This document shows, in pieces, positions 6,922 to 13,565 of a stretch of DNA of 16,551 nucleotides. Within the stretch, counting starts at the first letter, position 1. Each line of letters begins with the position of its first letter. The notes under the pieces are model-generated. The model was not told where the DNA came from. It did no database searches and saw only the letters and a program-made list of their open reading frames with translations. Where the stretch lies: positions 55,021 to 71,571 of the forward strand of contig DGNJ01000045.1 of assembly GCA_002388905.1 (NCBI GenBank). Reading direction: 5' to 3'. The position numbers were made by a program, and so were the translations under genes. Source of the DNA: Cellvibrionales bacterium UBA4495. Its GTDB lineage: Bacteria > Pseudomonadota > Gammaproteobacteria > Pseudomonadales > Porticoccaceae.

Positions 6922-8118
6922 CTACATTGCGAAGGCGATTTTGGCGATGATGTTTTTCTGGATTTCCCGCGATCCGCCGTAGATGGAGCAGGCCCGCATA
7001 TACAGCATGTCGTGGGTGACGCCGGGCACATAACCGGGCCACAGCGCCGAAATTTGGGCATTGAAAGCCTGCTCCCGGGTATAGAGGCGCAGTGCTCTTG
7101 GCCCGAGGGCATCGGTGGCCAGTTTCGTCAGCTTGTGTTGCAGGTCGGATCCCTTGATCTTCAGTACCGAGGCGCTGGCGGCCGAGGGGTGGTGCGAAGG
7201 CGCGTTGCACAAAACGCGCAGCACCGACCACTCCAGGGCCTCCACCTCCAGTTCCAGCTGAGTGAGGCGCTGGCGAAAGCCAGGGTCCTCGATAAGGGGG
7301 CGGCCGTTTTTGTGTTCGCGCCGGGCGATAGCCCGGATACGGCGCAGGTCGCCATAGGCCTTGTCGATATCGGCACTGGAAGTGCGCTCGTTGGCGAGCA
7401 GGAACTTGGTTTGCTGCCAGGCTGTGCCCGGTTCACCGATCAGGTTTTCCCTGGGGACTTCCACGTTGTCCAGGAATACCTCGAAGGTGGAGGGGTCGCC
7501 GTTTATCATCTCGATGGGCCGGACCGTGATTCCCGGCGAACTCATATCGATAATGATCATGGAGATACCGCCGTGTTTACTGGTGGTATCGGTGCGCACC
7601 AGGAAAAAGCCCAGCTCCGAATAGCCGGCTTCCGTGGTCCAGATTTTCTGGCCGTTGACGATGTATTTGTCCCCGTCGAGGATGGCCGTACTTTTCAGGG
7701 ACGCCAGGTCCGATCCGGCGCCGGGTTCGGAAAAGCCCTGGGCCCACTGTTCCGTGCCCTCGAGAATGGGGGGGATGTAGCGTTTTTTCTGGTCTTCGGA
7801 CCCGAATTCGCATATGACCGGACCTATCAGGCGCAACCCCTGCCAGCGCAGTTCGGGGGCTCCCGCCAGGCGGCACTCCCGCTCGAATATGCCGCGCCGG
7901 ATGGGCGACCAGCCGGTGCCGCCGTACTCGACGGGCAGGCTGGGTGCGGCCCAGCCTTTCCTGTTGAGCACACTGTTCCACCAGCGCCGGTCTTCCTCGT
8001 TGGGCGGGTGGACTTCAGTGTGGGAGCGGTAGACCACTTCCGGCGTAAGGTTTTCCCGGAGAAAAGCACGGACTTCGTCGCGAAACGCCAGGTCGTCGGG
8101 GCTGAGCTGTAAATCCAC
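6922..8118 (-). CDS. Acyl-CoA dehydrogenase, large-subunit type
   Basis: The 398-residue protein is the first gene of the minus-strand operon. The middle domain carries WAQGFSEPGAGSDLASL (125-141), the standard FAD/substrate stretch, and the C-terminal domain ends with YGGSREIQKNIIAK (380-393). The position that holds the catalytic glutamate in medium-chain dehydrogenase (the Glu of YEGT) is a glycine here. Glu244, in LLANERTSSA, aligns with the alternative base used by isovaleryl-CoA dehydrogenase and is a candidate. Translation starts at GTG (8118-8116), with GAGGA a few bases upstream; I found no better ATG. The operator-containing promoter lies just before it. It is probably the large subunit of a heteromeric dehydrogenase with the following gene. 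Confidence 0.92.
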   Translation of the reverse strand: MDLQLSPDDLAFRDEVRAFLRENLTPEVVYRSHTEVHPPNEEDRRWWNSVLNRKGWAAPSLPVEYGGTGWSPIRRGIFERECRLAGAPELRWQGLRLIGPVICEFGSEDQKKRYIPPILEGTEQWAQGFSEPGAGSDLASLKSTAILDGDKYIVNGQKIWTTEAGYSELGFFLVRTDTTSKHGGISMIIIDMSSPGITVRPIEMINGDPSTFEVFLDNVEVPRENLIGEPGTAWQQTKFLLANERTSSADIDKAYGDLRRIRAIARREHKNGRPLIEDPGFRQRLTQLELEVEALEWSVLRVLCNAPSHHPSAASASVLKIKGSDLQHKLTKLATDALGPRALRLYTREQAFNAQISALWPGYVPGVTHDMLYMRACSIYGGSREIQKNIIAKIAFAM

Positions 8119-8136
8119 GGTTGTTCCTCGATCCCG

Positions 8137-8165
8137 TTAATAGCTGACTTTATGTTAGTTATGAA
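8137..8165 (-). promoter_or_regulatory. Operator site 4 inside the promoter of the dehydrogenase/synthetase operon
   Basis: The dyad TAGCTGAC-N5-GTTAGTTA spans 8141-8161. On the minus strand a -35-like TTCATA (8165-8160) and a -10-like TATTAA (8142-8137), each 4 of 6, are 17 bp apart in the same register as sites 1 and 3. The dyad ends 22 bp before the GTG start, leaving a very short leader. Confidence 0.75.
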
Positions 8166-8184
8166 TTCTACACGGGCATCCCCC

Positions 8185-8198
8185 GGGTGTCGACACCC
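8185..8198. promoter_or_regulatory. 14-bp perfect palindrome GGGTGTCGACACCC
   Basis: This loop-less perfect palindrome lies between the 3' end of the minus-strand SDR (stop at 8209) and the promoter of the dehydrogenase operon. No T-run follows it on either strand, so it is a poor intrinsic terminator. It could be a binding site upstream of the -35 at 8165. The role is unknown. Confidence 0.3.
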
Positions 8199-8208
8199 AA
8201 GTGGCGTT

Positions 8209-8985
8209 TCAACTGCTGCGTATCTCTGCCAGCTCCAGCAGCGCTTCCCGGGGCAGGCTCAGGGCGTGAATCACCATTCGCGCCACCGTGGCCGTCTCCA
8301 TTCCCTCACCGGTATAGGCCGCGTGACCGGTTTTCTGCCAAAGCGCCAGTGCCTCCTGAAGTTGTTTTTCCGTCCAGTTGACCAGGCTGGCGTTGGCGTC
8401 GTCGCCCTTCATGGAGCCGGTGCGCAATACACCGACCCGTATGCCGTATTCGCGAAGCTCGGTGCGCAGGCCGGCCGAAAGGGTTTCCAGGCCGCCCTTG
8501 CTGGCGGCATAGACCGTCAGGTAGGGGAAGGGGTTGCGGGTGGATTCTGACGAGATGTTGAGAATGTCCCCGCCGCCGGCGGTTTTCATGAGCGGCACCG
8601 CAGCGCGTATGCAGTAGAGGGGACCGAGCAGGTTTGTATTGACGATGCGTTGCAGGCCCTCGTCCGTGGCCTGCTCAATGCGGAAGGGGATGTAAACAGC
8701 CGCGTTATTGACCAGGATATCCAGCTTGCCGAAAAGCGCTTCGACGCGGGCGAACGCTTCCCCGACCTGATCCGGGTCGGAAACATCGGCCGGTACCGGC
8801 ACTATCGAGGAACCCAGATCCTTCGCCAGTTCCTCGAGCTTATGGCGGGTGCGGCCGAGGACGGCCACCGTTGCGCCTTCCTGCACCAATTGGGTTGCCA
8901 CCTGCTTGCCAAGGCCCGTGGCGGCCCCGGTGACCAGGGCGTATTTGCCGGCGAGAGGGCGGGTGGGGGAGGGAACGTCGTTCAT
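8209..8985 (-). CDS. Short-chain dehydrogenase/reductase
   Basis: The 258-residue classical SDR has TGAATGLG at 19-26 for the nicotinamide cofactor, NNAA at 93-96 in place of NNAG, the catalytic serine in NISSES (145-146), and Tyr159 and Lys163 in YAASK. An NAD(P)-dependent oxidation or reduction of a hydroxyl/keto group is expected; the substrate is unknown. The ATG at 8985 is preceded by GAGGA with good spacing. The gene ends 91 bp before the dehydrogenase operon on the same strand, but that operon has its own operator-containing promoter, so this SDR is probably a separate unit under the same regulator, with possible read-through. Confidence 0.92.
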   Translation of the reverse strand: MNDVPSPTRPLAGKYALVTGAATGLGKQVATQLVQEGATVAVLGRTRHKLEELAKDLGSSIVPVPADVSDPDQVGEAFARVEALFGKLDILVNNAAVYIPFRIEQATDEGLQRIVNTNLLGPLYCIRAAVPLMKTAGGGDILNISSESTRNPFPYLTVYAASKGGLETLSAGLRTELREYGIRVGVLRTGSMKGDDANASLVNWTEKQLQEALALWQKTGHAAYTGEGMETATVARMVIHALSLPREALLELAEIRSS

Positions 8986-9020
8986 CGGTTCCTCTGCGAT
9001 TTTCCGGGTTTGTGATTTTG

Positions 9021-9045
9021 GTTATAACTGACATCATGTTATCTT
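9021..9045 (-). promoter_or_regulatory. Operator site 5 between the two divergent SDR genes
   Basis: The left arm TAACTGAC (9025-9032) is intact; the right arm GTTATCTT (9038-9045) is degenerate, so this is the weakest of the six dyads. On the minus strand TATAAC (9026-9021, 5 of 6) falls exactly where the -10 lies at sites 1, 3 and 4. The matching -35 (CAAAAA) is poor. In the plus direction TTGGTT (9018-9023) and TATCTT (9040-9045) are a weak candidate pair for the gene at 9152, so the site may control both directions. Confidence 0.6.
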
Positions 9046-9151
9046 TTTGGTTTGCGCGCGGTCAATGACTTCGCCGGGTCCGTAACGGTTGTTTCCGTGC
9101 GGCGCCGCCCGGCTTTAACGCGATAAATTTACAGAATGGTCGGAGAATACA

Positions 9152-9973
9152 ATGAAAGGTGCGGGACTGGATTTGAGTGGCAAGGTGGCCCTGGTTACCG
9201 GAGCCGCCAGCGGGCTGGGTAAGGGGGCGGCTTTGGCCATGGCCCGGTATGGCGCCAATATCTGCGTCCTCGATATAGATGAAGACAACGGCGAGCGGGT
9301 GGCCCGGGAGGTTCGCGATCAGGGCCGGGAGGCACTTTTTATCAGGGCGGATATGCTTGACGAGACGCAAATCGACGAAGCCATAGGCGCCGTGAAGCAA
9401 CATTTCGGCCGCCTGGATATCCTCGTGAATAATGTCGGCGGCAGTCGCAACAAGTCTTTCCTGGAACAAAGCCGGCGCAGCATTCGCCGGCATATTTTCC
9501 TCAACCTGGAAAGCGCCATGTACCTGACCCAGGGTGTCGTGCCGATGATGATCGAAGGCGGTCGCGGCGGCGTTATCATCAATGTGGCCAGCACCGAGGC
9601 CCTGCGTGCGGCCCCCGGATTTGCGGTATACGCCGCCTGCAAGGCCGGCATGGTCAGTTTCACCAAAACCCTGGCCCTGGAATTGGCCGGGCACAATATC
9701 CGCAGCCACGCCCTGGCGCCGGACCTGATCGAGACCGAGGGCCTTAAGGCACTGGACACCGCGGTGAGCGACGCGCAAAAAGAGGCCCGCTCCCGTTATG
9801 TGCCCCTGGGGCGGATGGGCAGCCCCGCGGAGTTTGGCAATGTCGTTGCCTTCCTGGCCTCGGACATGGCCTCCTACCTGAACGGCACGACCCTGCCCGT
9901 GGATGCCGGCGCCACCGCCGCCTCCGGCTGGTATCGCGACCCCGACAACAACTGGTGCCTGTATCACGCCTGA
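9152..9973 (+). CDS. Short-chain dehydrogenase/reductase
   Basis: The 273-residue SDR has TGAASGLG at 16-23, Asp41 after the second beta strand (favouring NAD over NADP by the usual rule), NNVGG at 93-97, Ser147, Tyr160 and Lys164 (YAACK). The tail DAGATAASGWYRDPDNNW is longer than in a minimal SDR but is seen in several members of the family that form oxygen-containing rings or act on cyclic alcohols. The start is clear: GGAG at 9142-9145 with 6-bp spacing. The gene stands alone between a divergent SDR and a 278-bp gap, so it is probably monocistronic. The substrate is unknown. Confidence 0.92.
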   Translation: MKGAGLDLSGKVALVTGAASGLGKGAALAMARYGANICVLDIDEDNGERVAREVRDQGREALFIRADMLDETQIDEAIGAVKQHFGRLDILVNNVGGSRNKSFLEQSRRSIRRHIFLNLESAMYLTQGVVPMMIEGGRGGVIINVASTEALRAAPGFAVYAACKAGMVSFTKTLALELAGHNIRSHALAPDLIETEGLKALDTAVSDAQKEARSRYVPLGRMGSPAEFGNVVAFLASDMASYLNGTTLPVDAGATAASGWYRDPDNNWCLYHA

Positions 9974-10054
9974 GTCCTGCCCCTCCTCAATGCCATGCCA
10001 GGTTCAGCACCGCGTCGGAGGGGCCATGGCCTAAGGAATGGTCAATCTCTGCCT

Positions 10055-10089
10055 TGCTCCCGGTCGCATGGGCTCTGGCGCCGGGAGCA
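10055..10089 (+). terminator. Hairpin with 9-bp stem, possible terminator without a T-run
   Basis: The arms TGCTCCCGG (10055-10063) and CCGGGAGCA (10081-10089) pair perfectly around a 17-nt loop, 81 bp after the stop codon of the SDR at 9152-9973. No T-run follows, so intrinsic termination would be inefficient. It may instead stabilise the transcript end. The rest of the 278-bp gap holds only operator site 6 and the leader of the next operon. Confidence 0.4.
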
Positions 10090-10102
10090 TGCCGGCGGCA
10101 AC

Positions 10103-10140
10103 TTCGGTTATTGACATATCGTCAGTTATTGATCTAGGCT
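10103..10140 (+). promoter_or_regulatory. Operator site 6 upstream of the SDR-iclR-luxE-luxC operon
   Basis: The dyad TTATTGAC-N5-GTCAGTTA spans 10108-10128. A perfect -35 consensus TTGACA (10111-10116) lies inside it, with a weak -10-like TAGGCT (10135-10140) after an 18-bp spacer. The register thus differs from sites 1, 3 and 4. The leader to the start codon at 10252 would be about 105 nt. The dyad is clear; the exact promoter is uncertain. Confidence 0.65.
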
Positions 10141-10251
10141 GTTCGAAATCACAAACGATGTTCCGTATTAAGAATTAGAAATCGGGCATCGAAAGCGGCG
10201 CCACGCCTTTCCAGGGCTGGTGATCAAAATTCGAATTCCGCGGGGGCTTCA

Positions 10252-11112
10252 ATGGCAGAACAAAAGACCTGGTTTATCACCGGTTGTGACAAGGGAATGG
10301 GTTACGCGTTCGCGGAAACGATCCTCGCCCATGGCGACAGGGTGGTGGTGACGGCCCTTTCCGCCGGCAATGTCGCGCCCCTGAAGGAACGATATCCGGA
10401 CACCGCTATTATCCATGAACTGAATGTGACCGACCGTGAAAATATCGCGGAGGTGGTGAATGCCGCTGAAAAAACCACCGGCGGTGTGGATATTCTGATC
10501 AACAATGCCGGCTATGGATTACTGGGGCCCATCGAGGCCACGGAACCGGACGAATACCGGCCCCTGTTCGAAGTCAATTTTTTTGGCGCGGCGGAGGTGA
10601 CCCGTGCCTTCCTCCCCCATATGCGCCAGCGCCGGCGGGGCTACGTTATCAATACGACCTCCATCGGCGGTTTTGCCGCTTCGCCCGGCTTCGGATTCTA
10701 CGCGGCCAGCAAATTTGCCCTGGAGGGTTTTTCCGAGGCCCTGGCCCAGGATACCGAGGCCCTGGGTATCCGGGTGACGATTCTCGAGCCCGGCTCGACC
10801 CGCACGGATTTCGCCGACGGCTCCATGGCCCGTGTCCGCCGCAAGATCGATGATTATCGTGAAACCAGGGTTCAGGCCACTCTGGATCGGATGGCATCGC
10901 GACAAGGCGGCCAGCAGCCCGGCGATCCCCGCCGTATCGCCAGGGCGCTTATCAAGTTTTCCCGTATGGAAAATCCGCCCCTGCGTTTTGCCACCGGGGA
11001 GGATGGAATTGCACGAATGCGGGCCAAGCTTGCGGCGACCGCCGACGAGGCGGACCGCCATGAACAACTGAGCCTGGCGATGGGATTTGATTCCGACGCG
11101 GTCCTTGAATGA
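10252..11112 (+). CDS. Short-chain dehydrogenase/reductase, 17beta-HSD-like type
   Basis: The 286-residue SDR has TGCDKGMG at 10-17, NNAGYG at 84-89, Ser137, Tyr150 and Lys154 (YAASKFALEGFSEAL). NNAGYG plus the YxASKFxxEGFSE stretch and a long C-terminal segment are typical of the 17beta-hydroxysteroid-dehydrogenase-like SDR group, although members act on varied substrates. It is clearly a paralogue of the SDR at 15048 in this same operon. It is the first gene after operator site 6, with GGGGG about 6 bp before the ATG as a modest ribosome-binding site. The regulator gene follows after 54 bp. Confidence 0.92.
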   Translation: MAEQKTWFITGCDKGMGYAFAETILAHGDRVVVTALSAGNVAPLKERYPDTAIIHELNVTDRENIAEVVNAAEKTTGGVDILINNAGYGLLGPIEATEPDEYRPLFEVNFFGAAEVTRAFLPHMRQRRRGYVINTTSIGGFAASPGFGFYAASKFALEGFSEALAQDTEALGIRVTILEPGSTRTDFADGSMARVRRKIDDYRETRVQATLDRMASRQGGQQPGDPRRIARALIKFSRMENPPLRFATGEDGIARMRAKLAATADEADRHEQLSLAMGFDSDAVLE

Positions 11113-11166
11113 GAACCGATGGGCAAGACCCGCCACTCGACAAAGTTAATCCCCGGAGGGATACCG

Positions 11167-12033
11167 TTGCAAAGTGTCGACAGGAAAATGAGCGATAAGC
11201 ATACCGATACCGGACACCGGGCCGCCAGCCGTGTGCTGGATATACTCGAACTGCTGGCGGCCACCCCCGCCGGCTGTCCATTGCGGGAGCTGAGCGGAGC
11301 ACTGGATGCGCCCAAGAGCAGTTTGCTTCCGTTGCTGCAGACCCTGGACCGGCGCGGTTATATTGTCCAGGACGACGCCGGAGTCTACCGGCTGGGGACG
11401 CGAATTCTGGAATTGAGCGGCGGGCCGGGGCGCGAGGCGGATCTGCGCGACATTGCCTATCCGGAGATCAAGGCCCTGGCGGCAAAAACCGGTGAGTCCG
11501 CGATTCTTGCCACCCTGACCAGCGACCACCGTGCCGTGGTTTATATCGACAAGGTGGAGAGCCTCCACCGCATCCGTGCCACCGCCGCCGTGGGCGAGAC
11601 ACGACCGCTTCATTCCACGTCCAGCGGTCGCCTGCTGCTGGCCCACCTGCCGGCCGCTGAGCGCAAGGCGGTCATCGACGCCATCGACCTGACACCCTTC
11701 ACGGAAAAGACCATCACCTCGCGCGCGGCCCTCGGTCGGGAGCTCGAAAAGGTTCGCGAAGAAGGGTTTTGTATCAATATCGACCAGTCCCTGCTGGGGC
11801 ATTGCGCCATCGCCGCCCCCATCCGCGATCGCGGCGGCGAGGTGGTGGCGGCCTGTGTTCTGAGTGCCCCCAAGGACCGGGTCCAGAACACCATTTCATT
11901 GCTGGTTCATGAAGTCTGCGCCGCCGCCGGCGAAATTTCCCGCCACCTGGGTTTCCGTGGCCAATCCGAAACGAGCGGGAACCAAACCGGCAAAAGCGGC
12001 GACCGGGCTCCCGGCCCCTGGCCGCGAAGCTGA
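11167..12033 (+). CDS. IclR-family transcriptional regulator
   Basis: The protein (288 residues from the chosen start) has an N-terminal winged helix-turn-helix, ASRVLDILELLAATP to LGTRILELSG, and a C-terminal effector-binding domain with RPLHSTSSGRLLLAHL and the INIDQSLLGHCAIAAPI stretch typical of the family. IclR proteins bind DNA as dimers or tetramers and respond to small acids. I chose the TTG at 11167 because GGAGGG lies 6 bp upstream of it. The in-frame ATG at 11119 has only GAGAAC before it, and the ATG at 11191 has AGGA too close. The roughly 25-residue tail after the effector domain is rich in Gly, Ser and Pro and is probably disordered. It may sense a pathway intermediate and control this operon. 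Whether it binds the six-copy operator is unknown. Confidence 0.88.
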   Translation: MQSVDRKMSDKHTDTGHRAASRVLDILELLAATPAGCPLRELSGALDAPKSSLLPLLQTLDRRGYIVQDDAGVYRLGTRILELSGGPGREADLRDIAYPEIKALAAKTGESAILATLTSDHRAVVYIDKVESLHRIRATAAVGETRPLHSTSSGRLLLAHLPAAERKAVIDAIDLTPFTEKTITSRAALGRELEKVREEGFCINIDQSLLGHCAIAAPIRDRGGEVVAACVLSAPKDRVQNTISLLVHEVCAAAGEISRHLGFRGQSETSGNQTGKSGDRAPGPWPRS

Positions 12034-12087
12034 ACACCAAAACCGATCGACGACAGGGGAGCCCGAAAAGGGCCGAGGATAGACAAA

Positions 12088-13509
12088 ATGGCTGATTTCT
12101 TTGAACAAATCATGGAAACGCCCCGGGCAATCCGGGACAACACCTACGATCAGGGGTTCAAACTGAGCCGGGATGAACTGCAGCGCTTTCACAAGCACTG
12201 GGCGACAAAACGTTTTGCCGAGCTACGACCCCGGATACCGGTGCTCGACAAGCTCGCCAGCGAGCAGGGTATCGATGAGATCCGCGACATCGACGACGTG
12301 GCGCCGCTGTTGTTTGCCCACAATGTCTACAAGTCGTATCCCATGTCCTATCTGGAGCGCAACCGCTTCGACATGCTCACCAAATGGCTCACCAAATTGA
12401 CCACCACCGATCTCAGTCATATCGATGCGTCCGGCATAGAGACCATCGACGATTGGCTCGACCTGCTGGACGAACAGACTCCCCTTATGGTGCTGCACAC
12501 CTCCGGTACCACCGGCAAGCTGTCGTTCCTGCCCCGTACCAGAGACCAGTCCCGGGACATGGCCATGATCGCATCCAACATACTCCGGGACTGGCACGGG
12601 CCTCACTCACTGCCGGACATGCTGGTGGAGCACAGACCGGTCATCAACCCGGGCTATCGTTACGGGGCCGGCACCGCCCAGCGCATGGCTGGCGTCCAGG
12701 TGGAGCTTTACGCCGGTGGCGACGACAACGCCCTGTTCCTCTACCCGGACCGGAGGCTCAGTGCCGACCTGATTTCCCTGGCCGGGCGCCTGCGGGTTGC
12801 CGAGGCCCGAGGCGAGCAGGGTTCCCTGGATATTTCCCCGGGGTTGCTGCGACGCCGGGACGAGCTGATCGAGATGGAAAAAGAACGTCCCCAGGCGGTC
12901 GAACGCTTCCTGGAAGCGGCAATGGATCGCTTCGGGGGGCGGGATGTGTATATCGGCACCGTCATGAGCATGGTTTATGACTGGGCCGTGGAGGGGCTCG
13001 AAAAAGGCTACAAGGATATTTTTGGCGCCGAGAGCTTCCTGTCCTGCGGCGGCGGCACCAAGGGCCGGGTCTTTCCCGACAACTGGCGCGAGATCATTCA
13101 GGATTTTCTGGGCTTCGAGAATTTTTTCCAGACCTACGCCATGACCGAATCCATGGGTATGGCGACCCTGTGCGAGGCAGGTAAGTATCACCTTTCGCCC
13201 ATCACCGTGCCGTTCCTCCTCGATCCCAAAACCGGCAGGCAGTTGCCGCGCAAGGACGGGACCACGGGGCGTTTCGCCTTCCTGGATCTTTTGCCCGACA
13301 ACTACTGGGCGGGCATGGTGACCGGCGATGCGGTCACCATGAGCGGGTTCGAGGAACCGTGCCGGTGTGGCAGGAACGGCTACTACGTGGAATACGACGT
13401 GCGCCGCTACAGCGACATGGAAGGCGGAGATGACAAGGTCCTTTGCAGCGGTGCCCCGGAAGCCCACGACCGGGCGGTGGCGTTCCTGACCGAGACACTG
13501 ACGAGGTGA
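12088..13509 (+). CDS. LuxE-like acyl-protein synthetase (adenylate-forming)
   Basis: The 473-residue protein resembles LuxE, the fatty-acid-activating subunit of the bioluminescence fatty acid reductase, which makes acyl-AMP and then loads the acyl group on its own cysteine for LuxC. The AMP motif TSGTTGK is at 138-144, GGGTKGR at 321-327, YAMTE at 350-354, TGD at 412-414 and CRCGR at 425-429. Cys453 lies 20 residues from the C-terminus; in Vibrio harveyi LuxE the acylated Cys364 lies near the end of a 378-residue chain. The protein is about 95 residues longer than Vibrio LuxE. The ATG at 12088 has GAGGA upstream. The LuxC-like gene follows at once. No luciferase gene is in view, so a role in acid reduction or CoA-ester formation unrelated to light is likely. 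A PaaK-like ligase is the alternative. Confidence 0.87.
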   Translation: MADFFEQIMETPRAIRDNTYDQGFKLSRDELQRFHKHWATKRFAELRPRIPVLDKLASEQGIDEIRDIDDVAPLLFAHNVYKSYPMSYLERNRFDMLTKWLTKLTTTDLSHIDASGIETIDDWLDLLDEQTPLMVLHTSGTTGKLSFLPRTRDQSRDMAMIASNILRDWHGPHSLPDMLVEHRPVINPGYRYGAGTAQRMAGVQVELYAGGDDNALFLYPDRRLSADLISLAGRLRVAEARGEQGSLDISPGLLRRRDELIEMEKERPQAVERFLEAAMDRFGGRDVYIGTVMSMVYDWAVEGLEKGYKDIFGAESFLSCGGGTKGRVFPDNWREIIQDFLGFENFFQTYAMTESMGMATLCEAGKYHLSPITVPFLLDPKTGRQLPRKDGTTGRFAFLDLLPDNYWAGMVTGDAVTMSGFEEPCRCGRNGYYVEYDVRRYSDMEGGDDKVLCSGAPEAHDRAVAFLTETLTR

Positions 13510-13565
13510 AGCCATGAGCGACCGAGATGAAGCCATGAACGATAGATATGAAGCCATTAGCGAAC
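13503..13565 (+). repeat. Three tandem 21-bp units spanning the ribosome-binding site and start of the LuxC-like gene
   Basis: Three imperfect units lie head to tail at 13503-13523, 13524-13544 and 13545-13565. Each has the form GAnnTGAAGCC-ATK-ARCGAnn. Units 1 and 2 agree at about 17 of 21 bases, units 2 and 3 at about 16. Each unit carries the Shine-Dalgarno-like stretch followed by ATG, ATG or ATT. The second and third units are translated as part of the N-terminus. Confidence 0.85.

Noticed and set aside
5007..7134. Half-operator copies GTCAGCTT at 5007-5014 and 7127-7134
   Set aside because: Both encode Lys-Leu-Thr inside real genes and have no partner arm.
5740..8112. A 790-codon open frame on the plus strand, opposite the acyl-CoA dehydrogenase genes
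   Set aside because: It lies antisense to two intact genes with clear motifs, its product has no recognisable domain, and long antisense frames are common in GC-rich DNA.
10055..10089. A riboswitch or attenuator ahead of the SDR-iclR operon
   Set aside because: The hairpin lies upstream of the predicted promoter at site 6, so it would not be in that operon's leader, and no known riboswitch core was recognised.
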